In this document: positions 1 to 8,005 of the stretch, piece after piece
Numbering within the stretch: position 1 is the first letter of the stretch
Layout: each line of letters opens with the position of its first letter
NCBI RefSeq assembly: GCF_039542035.1
Contig: NZ_BAABHJ010000008.1
Location: 372,001-436,000, forward strand
Length of the DNA stretch: 64,000 bases
Direction of reading: 5' to 3'
From: Actinoallomurus liliacearum
Lineage (GTDB): Bacteria > Actinomycetota > Actinomycetes > Streptosporangiales > Streptosporangiaceae
Position numbers and translations under genes: made by a program
Notes under the pieces: model-generated
Database searches by the model: none
The model's input: the letters and a program-made list of their open reading frames with translations, nothing else
What the model was told of the DNA's origin: nothing

Positions 1-110
1 GGCTGCGCTTCGGATGTGGACGAGGAACCCGTCTGTGACTCCACGGACGGGGTCGTCCCGGGCTGCGACTCCTCGGGACGCTCGTCCGCGGGCCGGTCGT
101 GGGTTTCCAT
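1..110 (-). CDS. N-terminal fragment of a probable HtrA/trypsin-like serine protease (runs off the window)
   Basis: An open frame begins at an ATG (complement of 108-110) and runs without a stop to the window edge, about 36 codons. The visible part starts METHDRPADERPEE and is rich in Ser, Thr, Glu, Pro and Gln, so it is a disordered cytoplasmic leader with no domain. A purine-rich GGGGGACGA stretch precedes the ATG. It lies downstream of a response regulator/histidine kinase pair on the same strand, the place where mycobacterial and streptomycete relatives carry a membrane-anchored HtrA-type protease with just such a leader. The protease identity is inferred from context only; the catalytic domain is outside the window. 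Confidence 0.5.
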   Translation of the reverse strand, partial: METHDRPADERPEESQPGTTPSVESQTGSSSTSEAQ

Positions 111-247
111 GGCTTCGTCCCCCAAAGTCGGTACTTTGTCTGACACTTCGAGGATGTCCACCGCGTCTTGAACAACGCTGAGCCCAACCTGAGAATTGGC
201 GCAATAAGGCCCTGGTAAAAGCCGAAGACCGGACGCGCCGCCCGGGT

Positions 248-1723
248 CTAGGCGGAGACCGTCTCGGCCGGGTCCGCCTCGACCGCGTCCGGGTCGAGCG
301 GGAGGGTGATGAGGAAGGTGGCGCCGTCGCCCGGTGCCGTCTCGACCTCGACCGTGCCGGCGTGCGCGTGCACGAGGCCGGCGACGATCGCCAGGCCGAG
401 GCCGGTGCCGCCGCGGCTGCGGGCGGGGTCGGCCCGGTAGAACCGCTCGAACACCCGCTCCGCCTGCTCCCGTGGCATGCCCGGACCCTGGTCGGCGACC
501 TCCAGCACGGCCGCCGGCGAGTCGCCCAGCCGCCCGGAGTGCACCGTCACCTCGACCGGCGTACCGGCCGGGGTGTGCTGCAGCGCGTTGGTCAGCAGAT
601 TGCGGATGACCTGCCGCAGCCGCAGTTCGTCCCCGGTCACGATGAACGCCGAGCCGCTGCGTACGGACAGGGTGATGTTCCGCTCGCCGTCGAGGACGCG
701 GGCGTCGTGCACGGCCTCGGCGGCCAGGGCGAGCAGGTCGACGGGGCGCATGGCGAGGGGACGCTGCTGGTCGAGCCGGGCCAGGAGCAGCAGGTCGTCC
801 ACGAGCGCGCCCATCCGGACCGCCTCGTCCTCGACCCGGACGATGAGCCGGTCCAGCTCCGCGCGGTCGACGTCGTCGCGCTGCCGGTAGTACTCCGCGA
901 ACCCCCGGATCACGCTCAGCGGCGTGCGCAGTTCGTGGCTGGCGTCGGCGACGAAGCGGCGCATGCGCTCCTCGGACTCGCGCGCGGTCGCCTCCGACCG
1001 CGCCTGCGCGTGGAAGGCCGTCTCGATCTGGGCGAGCATGCCGTTGAGCGCGTCGCCCAGACGGCCGACCTCCGTCCGCGGATCGGCGTCGGGGACCCGG
1101 CGCGACAGGTCGCCGGTCGCGATGGCGGCCGCCGTGTGCTCGATGTCCTCGAGGGAGCGGAGGCTGGCGCGCACGATCGCGATGCCGAGCCCGGCGATGA
1201 GGACGATGACGACGCTGCCGACGACCAGCTCCACGCCCACGAACCTGCGCACCGTGCGCCCGGCCTCGGTCATGTCGATGGCCACGACGATGTAACCGGT
1301 CCCGGCCGGCTCGACGCGCACCCGCCAACGGGTGTCCCCGGACTCCGCGCCGACGGTGAACGGCTTGTCGGTGTGCTCGTCGAGCCAGGCCGTGTCCTCC
1401 GGGACCGCGGGATTCGGCTGGACGATCCCCCAGGGCGACACGGACGTGCTCTTGGCCACCTTGCCGTCGGCGTCGCGGATCTGGACGATGGACCCGCCGC
1501 CCTGCCCGGGCAGCGGCTTGCCCGGCTGGGCCAGGGAGCGTTCGCTCCGGTGGAGCAGGTCCTGCAGTTGCAGGTCGGTGCGGCCCAGCAGGTAGTTGCG
1601 CATCACCGAGACGCTCGCGACGCCGACCACCATGAGGGCCAGGATCACGAGTGTGACGACCGCGGCGATGAGCTTGATCCGCAACGGAGTCCGGGCGGAC
1701 AGGCGCCGCGCCCAGGCGGCCAT
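248..1723 (-). CDS. Sensor histidine kinase, HAMP/HisKA/HATPase (MprB/TcrY type)
   Basis: Membrane sensor kinase of 491 residues that should autophosphorylate and pass phosphate to the regulator encoded just upstream. Visible layout: first membrane helix at about 16-41, an extracytoplasmic sensor loop to about 160, second helix at 165-187, a HAMP linker to about 238, a HisKA dimerisation segment with the phospho-accepting His263 in ASHELRTPLS, and an ATPase domain with N box around Asn379, DQGPGM at 411-416 and GGTGLGLAI at 438-446. All catalytic boxes look intact. Its ATG overlaps the regulator stop (TGATG), so the two are translationally coupled. The stimulus cannot be read from the sequence; the family commonly senses envelope stress. 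Confidence 0.93.
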   Translation of the reverse strand: MAAWARRLSARTPLRIKLIAAVVTLVILALMVVGVASVSVMRNYLLGRTDLQLQDLLHRSERSLAQPGKPLPGQGGGSIVQIRDADGKVAKSTSVSPWGIVQPNPAVPEDTAWLDEHTDKPFTVGAESGDTRWRVRVEPAGTGYIVVAIDMTEAGRTVRRFVGVELVVGSVVIVLIAGLGIAIVRASLRSLEDIEHTAAAIATGDLSRRVPDADPRTEVGRLGDALNGMLAQIETAFHAQARSEATARESEERMRRFVADASHELRTPLSVIRGFAEYYRQRDDVDRAELDRLIVRVEDEAVRMGALVDDLLLLARLDQQRPLAMRPVDLLALAAEAVHDARVLDGERNITLSVRSGSAFIVTGDELRLRQVIRNLLTNALQHTPAGTPVEVTVHSGRLGDSPAAVLEVADQGPGMPREQAERVFERFYRADPARSRGGTGLGLAIVAGLVHAHAGTVEVETAPGDGATFLITLPLDPDAVEADPAETVSA

Positions 1724-2418
1724 CAGCGCTCCGGAGGCAGGCGCAGCACGTAACCGACCCCGCGCAGCGTGTGGATCAGGCGGGGGCCGAGCTTGTCGAG
1801 CTTGCGGCGCAACACCGAGACGTAGGACTCGACGATGCCGGTGTCACCGCGGAAGTCGTAGTCCCAGACGTGGTCGAGGATCTGCGCCTTGGACAGCACG
1901 CGGTTGGCGTTGGTCATGAAGTAGCGCAGCAGCTTGAACTCGGTCGGCGACAACTGGATCGGCTTGCCCGACCGCCAGACCTCGTGGCTCTCCTCGTCCA
2001 GTTCGAGGTCGGCGAAGCTGAGGCGCGGCGGTGGCTCGGCGGGGCCGCCCTGGGCGCGGCGCAGCACGGCGCGGATGCGGGCGATGACCTCCTCGAGGCT
2101 GAACGGCTTGGTGACGTAGTCGTCCCCGCCGAGCGTCAGCCCGCGGATCTTGTCCTGCGTGGCGTCCCGTGCGGTGAGGAACAGCACCGGGATGTGGGCC
2201 CCGCCGCCGCGCAGCCGGCGGATGACGTCGAAGCCGTCCATGTCGGGCAGCATGACGTCCAGCACGATCAGGTCGGGTCGACGCTGCAGCGCGACCTGGA
2301 CGGCCTCGGTGCCGCCGGTCGCCGTCGCCACCTCGAATCCCGCGTAGCGCAGGCTGCCGGACAGCAGTTCGAGGATGTTGGGCTCGTCTTCGACCACGAG
2401 AAGTCGCGCTTCAGTCAC
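1723..2418 (-). CDS. OmpR/PhoB-family response regulator
   Basis: Cytoplasmic DNA-binding regulator of 231 residues. The receiver domain shows the acidic pair Glu10/Asp11, phosphoacceptor Asp54 in VLDVMLPD, a conserved Thr in LFLTARD and Lys in DDYVTKPFS; a winged-helix output domain follows from about residue 130 and ends GVGYVLRLPPER. The likely start is a GTG (complement of 2416-2418) giving MTEARLLVVEDEP. The frame stays open about 1.1 kb upstream, but that part is the antisense of a PAP2 gene and is not coding. Oddly, the GGAGG sits almost directly against the GTG, too close for a normal Shine-Dalgarno, so a leaderless message or a start a few codons upstream is possible. Confidence 0.93.
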   Translation of the reverse strand: MTEARLLVVEDEPNILELLSGSLRYAGFEVATATGGTEAVQVALQRRPDLIVLDVMLPDMDGFDVIRRLRGGGAHIPVLFLTARDATQDKIRGLTLGGDDYVTKPFSLEEVIARIRAVLRRAQGGPAEPPPRLSFADLELDEESHEVWRSGKPIQLSPTEFKLLRYFMTNANRVLSKAQILDHVWDYDFRGDTGIVESYVSVLRRKLDKLGPRLIHTLRGVGYVLRLPPER

Positions 2419-2450
2419 CCCTCCATAGTGACCTGCTGAGTTGAGTACTA

Positions 2451-2466
2451 CCTGAACGCGTCCTGA
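2451..2466. promoter_or_regulatory. Candidate response-regulator box: CCTGA direct repeat at 11-bp spacing
   Basis: Two identical CCTGA pentamers begin 11 bp apart (2451 and 2462), about 35 bp upstream of the regulator GTG, in the region shared with the divergent PAP2 gene. Direct repeats at one helical turn are typical of OmpR/PhoB regulators, so autoregulation is possible. The repeat is short and could be chance. Confidence 0.3.
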
Positions 2467-2601
2467 GAGCCCGCTCGGGAGACGCACCGGAGGCCCTGGG
2501 CGTCGGGAATGAACCAGGTAGATGTACGTTACACATAACACCGGTGCAGGAGGGTACGGACAGACCTCGGACAGAGGCACGACGGCGGAGGGGGTCCCGC
2601 G

Positions 2602-3402
2602 TTGGTGACCAAAGTTCCCCGGGCGTACACGGCACCGCCCCCGGCACTTCCCACGATTTCGACACGCCCCCGCAACCGATGGTGGGGCGAGGTACTGCTG
2701 CTCTTCGCCGTGTACCTGATGTACGACGGCGTGCGGATGCTGGTGGCGGCGGGCCACGGGCAGGCGTTCGCCGACGCGCATCACGTGCTCGGCCTGGAGC
2801 GGGCGCTGCACCTCGCCCACGAGCGGGCCGTCAACCACGCCGTCTCCGGCCTGCCGGTCCTCGGGGTCGCGATGTCGTACGCCTACGCGACCCTGCACTA
2901 CGTGGTCACGCCGGTCGTGCTGGTGTGGCTGTGGAAGCGGCGCCCCTGGCAGTACGCGCGGGCCCGTACGACGCTGGTCGCCGCCACCCTGCTCGGGCTG
3001 GTGGGCTTCTCGTTGTTCCCGACGGCCCCGCCGCGGATGCTGCCGGGCTTCGTCGACACGCTCGCGAAGTACCACGAATGGGGCTGGTGGTCCGGGGACG
3101 CCAGCGCGCCCAAGGGGCTGGGCGGTCTGACCAACGAGTTCGCGGCGATGCCGTCCCTGCATGTGGGCTGGGCGGCCTGGTGCGGCTGGCAGGTCGCGCG
3201 CAACACCACCCGCCGCCTGCTGCGGATCCTGGCCGTGGCCTATCCGGTCTTCATCTTCGCGGTCGTCATCGGGACCGCCAACCACTACATCGCCGACGCG
3301 GTCGCCGGACTGGCCGTGATCGTCGTTGGAGCCGGGCTGGCCGGCGCGGCCGACCGGCTCCGGGGCCGATCCCCGGTCCAACGGGTGCCCGCCTCGGCCT
3401 GA
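2602..3402 (+). CDS. PAP2-superfamily membrane protein (inositol phosphotransferase-like)
   Basis: Integral membrane protein of 266 residues with several hydrophobic helices (about 30-50, 83-110, 123-140, 205-225, 233-252). The PAP2 core motifs are visible: PSLHVGW at 184-190 with its active-site His, and GTANHYIAD at 224-232 with the second His and Asp. The spacing and the AAMPSLHVGW context resemble the Aur1/inositol phosphotransferase subgroup, which transfers phosphoinositol or removes lipid phosphates. The exact substrate is not readable. A GGAGG at 2587-2591 precedes a TTG at 2602, immediately followed by GTG at 2605; either could be the start. It is transcribed divergently from the two-component system and may belong to the same envelope stress function. 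Confidence 0.85.
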   Translation: MVTKVPRAYTAPPPALPTISTRPRNRWWGEVLLLFAVYLMYDGVRMLVAAGHGQAFADAHHVLGLERALHLAHERAVNHAVSGLPVLGVAMSYAYATLHYVVTPVVLVWLWKRRPWQYARARTTLVAATLLGLVGFSLFPTAPPRMLPGFVDTLAKYHEWGWWSGDASAPKGLGGLTNEFAAMPSLHVGWAAWCGWQVARNTTRRLLRILAVAYPVFIFAVVIGTANHYIADAVAGLAVIVVGAGLAGAADRLRGRSPVQRVPASA

Positions 3403-3472
3403 AGCGACGGACGCCCTGGCCGGACCCGACACCCCGGCCTGGCCGGACGCCGCGACCTCACCCGACGCAGCG

Positions 3473-3497
3473 GCCAGGCGCGGCACACCTGCCTGGC
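3473..3497. terminator. Candidate stem-loop between convergent genes
   Basis: GCCAGGC at 3473-3479 pairs with GCCTGGC at 3491-3497 across an 11-nt loop, between the PAP2 gene and the oppositely oriented small membrane gene. There is no T-tract. The rest of 3403-3561 is low-complexity GC-rich DNA, including a duplicated CCTGGCCGGAC; I see no gene in it. Confidence 0.35.
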
Positions 3498-3561
3498 GCG
3501 ATACACCGGCCCTCGTCACGCCGAGGGCCGGTTCTCCGGACGGGAGGTCCTGCAGGAGGTG

Positions 3562-3780
3562 TCAGGCCTTGCGCTCGTCCGCGTCGGACGTGACGCTCTT
3601 CTTCTGCCGGCGCTCCCAGTCGGCCTGCCGCAGCTCGTCCTCGCTGGGCGCCTCGATCCTCCGGATGTGCCGGTTCATCGAACGGATCAGGAAGAAGAGC
3701 GTCACGCCCAGCGCGGCGACGATGAAGAAGGCCACCACCCCAGGGGTGACCTGGTCTTCGTTGACCGCGAGATACATCAT
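3562..3780 (-). CDS. Small single-pass membrane protein coupled to mca
   Basis: A 72-residue protein beginning MMYLAVNEDQ with one strong hydrophobic segment at about 13-33 and a basic then acidic tail (RSMNRHIRRIE, then APSEDELRQADWERRQKK). The ATG (complement of 3778-3780) overlaps the mca stop by 4 bp (ATGA), strong evidence for translational coupling. The frame is open a further 33 codons into mca, but those are antisense-like and not counted. Genes of this type, one helix and a charged tail, follow mca in many actinomycetes; their function is unknown to me. It may be a membrane partner of mycothiol detoxification, which is inference from position only. Confidence 0.82.
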   Translation of the reverse strand: MMYLAVNEDQVTPGVVAFFIVAALGVTLFFLIRSMNRHIRRIEAPSEDELRQADWERRQKKSVTSDADERKA

Positions 3781-4673
3781 GACAGGCACACCTTCTCCCG
3801 GACGCCGGCGAACAGGTCGTCCTCCGGCAGCTCCGTGTCGACCAGGGAACGCGCCAAATGGTAGTCCTCGGTCGGCCATGCCTCGCGCTTGATCTCCGTC
3901 GGGCAGGCGAAGAACGGCCCGTTCGGGTCGATCTGCGTGGCGTGCGCGAGGAGCGCCTGGTCACGGACCTCGAAGTAGTCGGCGCACGGCACGCGGGTGG
4001 TGATCTCCCACTGGAGCGGGCGGTCCTCCCAGCGCTGGAGCATCTCGGCGTAGGGCGACTCGAGCCCCGCCTTGATCATCGCCGTGTGCTCCGCCTGGAA
4101 CCGCTCCTGGTGGAAGGTCAGGTGGTAGTAGAGCTTGAGCGGCTGCCACGGCTCGCCGGTGCCGGGGTACCGGTCGGGGTCGCCCGCCGCGTTGAACGCC
4201 TCCACCGACACCTTGTGACACATGATGTGGTCGGGGTGGGGATAGCCGCCGTTGTCGTCGTACGTCAGGATCACGTGCGGCCGGAACTCCCGGACCGCCC
4301 GGACCAGCGGCTCGCTCGCGACCTCGATCGGCTGCAGGGCGAAGCAACCCTCCGGCAGCGGCGGCAGCGGGTCGCCCTCGGGCAGGCCCGAGTCGACGAA
4401 GCCCAGCCATTGCTGCTCCACGCCCAGGATCTCCCGGGCCTTGGCCATCTCCTCCATGCGCACCGCCGCGAGGTTGGCCTTGATCTCCGGCTTCTCCATC
4501 GCGGGGTTGAGGATGTCCCCGCGCTCGCCGCCGGTGCAGGTGACGACCAGGACCTCGACGCCCTCGGCGGCGTAGCGCGCCATCGTGGCGGCGCCCTTAC
4601 TGGACTCGTCGTCCGGGTGAGCGTGGACGGCCATCAGGCGCAACGGCTCCGTACCGGTCGATCTCTCGGACAA
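3777..4673 (-). CDS. mca: Mycothiol S-conjugate amidase
   Basis: A 298-residue zinc hydrolase of the LmbE/PIG-L fold. It cleaves mycothiol S-conjugates of electrophiles and drugs into GlcN-inositol and a mercapturic acid for export. Metal ligands are visible in AHPDDE (residues 18-23) and in GGYPHPDHIM (142-151), and the length fits Mca better than the deacetylase MshB. The start is a TTG (complement of 4671-4673) supported by GGGGAG about 7 nt upstream; the next in-frame ATG lies inside the first strand just before AHPDDE and would truncate it. It is the first gene of a two-gene unit with the small membrane gene and is divergent from the DUF4307 gene. Confidence 0.95.
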   Translation of the reverse strand: MSERSTGTEPLRLMAVHAHPDDESSKGAATMARYAAEGVEVLVVTCTGGERGDILNPAMEKPEIKANLAAVRMEEMAKAREILGVEQQWLGFVDSGLPEGDPLPPLPEGCFALQPIEVASEPLVRAVREFRPHVILTYDDNGGYPHPDHIMCHKVSVEAFNAAGDPDRYPGTGEPWQPLKLYYHLTFHQERFQAEHTAMIKAGLESPYAEMLQRWEDRPLQWEITTRVPCADYFEVRDQALLAHATQIDPNGPFFACPTEIKREAWPTEDYHLARSLVDTELPEDDLFAGVREKVCLS

Positions 4674-4887
4674 CGTAGGCTCCCCGTCAGCGTAAGGTCG
4701 TAGTCGTCGCGCGGGTGGCCCCGGTCATCAAGGCCGCTCCCGCCAGGTGGATTCTTCCGGAGAACACCGGCCCCCCGCACGAAGATTCCCGGGCGGGGCC
4801 ACGGTAACGAGCCCCACCGACATTTCGAGGGAGGGATGCGGTGTTCGACCTCGGCGCGACCCCCGAGGCGGCCACGCCGCGACGCCG

Positions 4888-5301
4888 ATGAGCACGCCCG
4901 ACACCGCCCGCACGGGCGACCCCGACATCGCCGGCACGGGCGCCCCCGATGCCGCCCGCAAGGGCAACAAGGTGGCCTACGCGGTCATCGGCCTCCTGGT
5001 GGCGGTCTGCGCCGTGGGCTGGGCGATCATCGTGGGCTTCTCGGAGGGCAGGCCGGGGATCACCCCGGAGGTCATCTCCTTCCAGCTGGCGGATCACTCG
5101 GTGCGAGTGCACTACCAGATCAGCAAGCCGAAGGGCGATGACGTGCGCTGCGCCCTGGTCGCGTACGCCACCGACCACTCCGAGCTCGGCCGGGCCGAGG
5201 TGACCGTTCCGCCCGGTACCGGCAGTGTGGAGAGGCACCAGGAGCTGCCGACTTCATCACGGGCCACATCGGTGACCGTCAACGACTGCCGCGTAGGTTA
5301 A
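4888..5301 (+). CDS. DUF4307 family membrane protein
   Basis: A 137-residue protein: polar N-terminus of about 28 residues (MSTPDTARTGDPD), one membrane helix at 29-51, then an extracytoplasmic beta-rich domain with two Cys (about residues 90 and 134) that may pair. The first ATG supported by length is at 4888; the frame is open 47 codons further upstream, but that part reads as arginine/proline-rich noise. The neighbour order mca - DUF4307 - greA is conserved across actinobacteria, including mycobacteria as I recall, which supports the assignment. Function is unknown. The 214 bp between mca and this gene must hold both promoters. Confidence 0.8.
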   Translation: MSTPDTARTGDPDIAGTGAPDAARKGNKVAYAVIGLLVAVCAVGWAIIVGFSEGRPGITPEVISFQLADHSVRVHYQISKPKGDDVRCALVAYATDHSELGRAEVTVPPGTGSVERHQELPTSSRATSVTVNDCRVG

Positions 5302-5434
5302 AAAGGGCTCCCCACTGGGGAACAAACATGAACGTCATAACGGCATAAAGCTCTCGACGCTCGGCTACTTCACGTTCAAGTGCCGGTAGCCTAGAGAGTT
5401 CAACGGCCGCACATCCTGTGGATGAGGAGTACCC

Positions 5435-5935
5435 GTGACCGAGACCCGCGATGAGAACGTCACCTGGCTGACCCAGGAGGCGTACGACCGGCTCAAGGCA
5501 GAGCTGGACTACCTCACGGGTGAGGGCCGGATCGCGATCGCGCAGAAGATCGAGGCCGCCCGCGAGGAAGGGGACCTGCGGGAGAACGGTGGATACCACG
5601 CGGCCAAGGAGGAGCAGGGCAAGCAGGAGGGCCGTGTCCTCCAGCTTCAGCAGATCCTGCAGAACGCCCGCGTGGGTGAGGCACCGCGTACCGAAGGCGT
5701 GGTGGGCCCCGGAATGACCGTGACCGTGCAGTTCGTCGGTGACGACGAGGAGGTCACGTTCCTGCTGGCCTCCCGGGAGGAGAGCGGCGCCCCGATCGAC
5801 GTCTACTCCCCCAAGTCCCCGCTCGGTGCCGCGATCAACGGCAAGAAGGTCGGCGAGAAGGCCAAGTACAACCTGCCGAACGGCCGGAGCATGGAGGTCG
5901 AGATCCTCGACGCCACGCCGTACGTCGGCGGCTGA
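5435..5935 (+). CDS. greA: Transcription elongation factor GreA
   Basis: A 166-residue factor that enters the RNA polymerase secondary channel and stimulates cleavage of backtracked RNA. The N-terminal coiled-coil hairpin (about 10-80) carries the acidic tip EEGDLRENG with Asp47 and Glu50, and the C-terminal FKBP-like domain contains YSPKSPLGAAINGKKVGE. The start is GTG at 5435 behind GAGGAG. It is probably monocistronic: a strong stem-loop follows at 6029-6071. The upstream 133 bp are AT-richer than the surroundings and should hold the promoter, but I could not settle on -35/-10 hexamers. Confidence 0.97.
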   Translation: MTETRDENVTWLTQEAYDRLKAELDYLTGEGRIAIAQKIEAAREEGDLRENGGYHAAKEEQGKQEGRVLQLQQILQNARVGEAPRTEGVVGPGMTVTVQFVGDDEEVTFLLASREESGAPIDVYSPKSPLGAAINGKKVGEKAKYNLPNGRSMEVEILDATPYVGG

Positions 5936-6028
5936 GGCCCCCGTTCTCCCGACGGCCGGTCGCACCCCCGGTGACATCGGCCGAAATCCCGGATCGATCC
6001 CGCAACGTCGAGACGATCGGACCTGACG

Positions 6029-6071
6029 CGCGTCATCGCCCGTACGCCGGCGGCGTACGGGCGATGACGCG
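6029..6071. terminator. Bidirectional terminator, 20-bp perfect stem
   Basis: A perfect 20-bp inverted repeat (6029-6048 with 6052-6071) closes on a 3-nt GGC loop. It lies exactly between convergent greA and the AsnC-type regulator gene, whose stop codons flank it, so it can terminate both. It lacks a T-run, as is usual for high-GC actinomycete terminators. Confidence 0.9.
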
Positions 6072-6076
6072 TGCGG

Positions 6077-6544
6077 TCACGGCCGCGTCGCGGCCCGTAC
6101 TAGCGGCAGCGTCCGCTGCGGCACCGGCGTGGCCAGCGCGATGACGGTGGAGGTCCGCTGGACGCCCTCCACGTCGACGATCAGGTCGATGACGCGCTGG
6201 AGATCCTGGTTGCCCCGCCCGACGATGCGGCACAGCATGTCGCCGCCACCGGTGATCGTGTGCACCTCGATGACCTCGGGGATGGCCGCCAGCCGCGCGG
6301 CGACGGGATCATGCCCGCCCACCTGCCGGATCTCCAAGGTGACGAACGCGGTCACCTGGTAGCCCAGCGCGGCCGGGTCGACATCCGGTCCGAACCCGCG
6401 GATGACCCCGCGCTCCTGCAGCCGGTCCAGCCTCGCCTGCACGGTGCCGCGCGCCACACCCAGCCGGCGTGAGCACTCCAGAACGCCGATGCGCGGCTCG
6501 GCGGTCAGCAGCCCGATCAACCGGGCGTCGAGGTCATCGATCAT
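6077..6544 (-). CDS. Lrp/AsnC-family transcriptional regulator
   Basis: A 155-residue regulator with an N-terminal winged helix-turn-helix (about 3-55, ending in ARLDRLQERGVIRGF) and a C-terminal RAM ligand-binding domain (about 65-140, containing ITGGGDMLCRIV). It is transcribed away from the HPPD gene, the arrangement seen for aromatic amino acid catabolism regulators in streptomycetes, so it probably controls HPPD and itself in response to tyrosine, phenylalanine or a related acid. The effector is an inference. The ATG at 6544 needs no adjustment. Confidence 0.92.
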   Translation of the reverse strand: MIDDLDARLIGLLTAEPRIGVLECSRRLGVARGTVQARLDRLQERGVIRGFGPDVDPAALGYQVTAFVTLEIRQVGGHDPVAARLAAIPEVIEVHTITGGGDMLCRIVGRGNQDLQRVIDLIVDVEGVQRTSTVIALATPVPQRTLPLVRAATRP

Positions 6545-6571
6545 CTCGCCTCACCGATTCCCTGGGCAGGG

Positions 6572-6650
6572 TGTACAGATCTCCCAATCGTCTGCCGAGT
6601 GCACTGTACAAGGTGCGCAGTGAATCTGTCCGGCCTTGCGCACTCTGTAC
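6572..6650. promoter_or_regulatory. Candidate AsnC-type operator region with three TGTAC boxes
   Basis: The divergent promoter region between the AsnC regulator and HPPD contains TGTAC at 6572, 6605 and 6646. The last two share a flank: GCACTGTAC and GCACTCTGTAC. A CACTG/CAGTG inverted repeat with an 11-nt spacer spans the middle copy. Spacings of 33 and 41 bp are near three and four helical turns, which suits octameric Lrp-family proteins. Binding is inferred. Confidence 0.4.
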
Positions 6651-6703
6651 CTGGCGATCGACATTGTGGAGGAACCTCGCCCACCGCAGTGCAGGGAGTA
6701 GCC

Positions 6704-7849
6704 ATGACTGAGGTAACCGAGCGGCAGGAACTCGCGTCGCGCCCGCGCCGGGAGGACCCGTTCCCCGTCAAGGGCATGGACGCCGTCGTCTTCGCCGTGG
6801 GCAACGCCCGCCAGGCTGCGCACTATTACTCGTCCGCGTTCGGGATGCGCTGCGTCGCGTACAAGGGGCCGGAGACCGGGAGCCGGGACGAGGCCGCGTA
6901 CGTGCTGGAGTCCGGTGGCGCGCGGTTCGTGCTGAAGGGCGCCGTCCGCGCCGGCACCGACCTCGGCCGGCACGTCGCCGAGCACGGGGACGGCGCGATC
7001 GACCTGGCCATCGAGGTGCCGGACGCGGAGGCGGCGTACCGGCACGCGATCGCCCAGGGAGCGACGAGCGTCGAGGCCCCGCACGTCCTGGAGGACGAGC
7101 ACGGCAAGGTCGTGGTCGCGGCCATCGCCGCCTACGGCGAGACCCGGCACTCGCTGGTGGAGCGGACGGACTACTCCGGCCCGTACCTGCCGGGATACGT
7201 CGCCGCCGACCCCATCGTGGCGCCGCCCGCCAAGAGGTACTTCCAGGCGATCGACCACTGCGTCGGCAATGTCGAGCTCGGCAGGATGGACGAGTGGGTG
7301 GAGTTCTACCAGCGTGTCATGGGCTTCACCAACATGAAGGAGTTCGTCGGCGACGACATCGCCACCGAGTACTCGGCGCTGATGTCGAAGGTCGTGGCCG
7401 ACGGCGGCAGAAAGGTGAAGTTCCCGCTCAACGAGCCGGCGATCGCCAAGAAGAAGTCCCAGATCGATGAGTACCTGGAGTTCTACGGCGGCGCGGGCAT
7501 GCAGCACATCGCCCTGGCCACCAACGACATCCTGCGCACCGTGGACGCGATGCGCGCGGCGGGCGTGGAGTTCCTGGACACGCCGGACTCCTACTACGAG
7601 GACCCTGAGCTGCGGGAGCGCATCGGTGACGTCCGGGCGCCGATCGAGGAGCTGCAGAAACGGCGGATCCTGGTGGACCGCGACGAGGACGGTTACCTAC
7701 TGCAGATCTTCACCAAGCCCGTACAGGACCGGCCCACCGTCTTCTTCGAGCTGATCGAACGGCACGGCTCGCTCGGCTTCGGCAAGGGCAACTTCAAGGC
7801 CCTTTTCGAGGCGATCGAGCGAGAGCAGGAACGGCGCGGGAATCTTTAG
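6704..7849 (+). CDS. hppD: 4-hydroxyphenylpyruvate dioxygenase
   Basis: A 381-residue Fe(II) enzyme that converts 4-hydroxyphenylpyruvate to homogentisate in tyrosine catabolism. Two vicinal-oxygen-chelate domains are seen; the iron ligands are His185 (AIDHCVGN), His268 (GMQHIAL) and Glu349 (FFELIERHG), and the C-terminal helix GNFKALFEAIE that gates the active site is present. The ATG at 6704 follows GGGAG; an upstream open stretch of 35 codons covers the operator region and is not coding. Homogentisate-degrading genes are not in the window, so the rest of the pathway lies elsewhere. Homogentisate can also feed pigment or meroterpenoid formation. Confidence 0.97.
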   Translation: MTEVTERQELASRPRREDPFPVKGMDAVVFAVGNARQAAHYYSSAFGMRCVAYKGPETGSRDEAAYVLESGGARFVLKGAVRAGTDLGRHVAEHGDGAIDLAIEVPDAEAAYRHAIAQGATSVEAPHVLEDEHGKVVVAAIAAYGETRHSLVERTDYSGPYLPGYVAADPIVAPPAKRYFQAIDHCVGNVELGRMDEWVEFYQRVMGFTNMKEFVGDDIATEYSALMSKVVADGGRKVKFPLNEPAIAKKKSQIDEYLEFYGGAGMQHIALATNDILRTVDAMRAAGVEFLDTPDSYYEDPELRERIGDVRAPIEELQKRRILVDRDEDGYLLQIFTKPVQDRPTVFFELIERHGSLGFGKGNFKALFEAIEREQERRGNL

Positions 7850-7854
7850 TCGGC

Positions 7855-7877
7855 GATCTCCGGAGAAGGGGGAGATT
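7855..7877 (+). terminator. Weak stem-loop after HPPD
   Basis: GATCTCC at 7855-7861 pairs with GGAGATT at 7871-7877 (one G-T pair) around a 9-nt loop, starting 5 bp after the HPPD stop. It is short and without a T-run. The remaining 128 bp to the next GTG should contain the promoter of the first M1 peptidase gene. Confidence 0.35.
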
Positions 7878-8005
7878 CCCGGCAAGGGGCGGGCAAAGTC
7901 TTCTTTGCGAAGGCGCGGCGACCGGTCCGGTTCCGCCGTTTCACCGGCCGGATCGGGCAAAACGGCGAGTTCGCTTTATCGGCGTTTTGCGGCGAGGCTG
8001 GGGCG

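Noticed and set aside
362..1753. Long plus-strand open frame over the histidine kinase gene
   Set aside because: It is antisense to clear HAMP/HisKA/HATPase sequence; translation is His/Arg/Asp-rich noise typical of GC-rich shadow frames.
2419..3519. N-terminal extension of the response regulator frame
   Set aside because: It runs antisense through the PAP2 gene and has no domain; the regulator begins at GTG 2418.
4674..4887. Extra coding sequence at the 5' end of the DUF4307 gene
   Set aside because: The 47 codons upstream of ATG 4888 are Arg/Pro/Gly-rich without similarity and overlap the divergent promoter zone.
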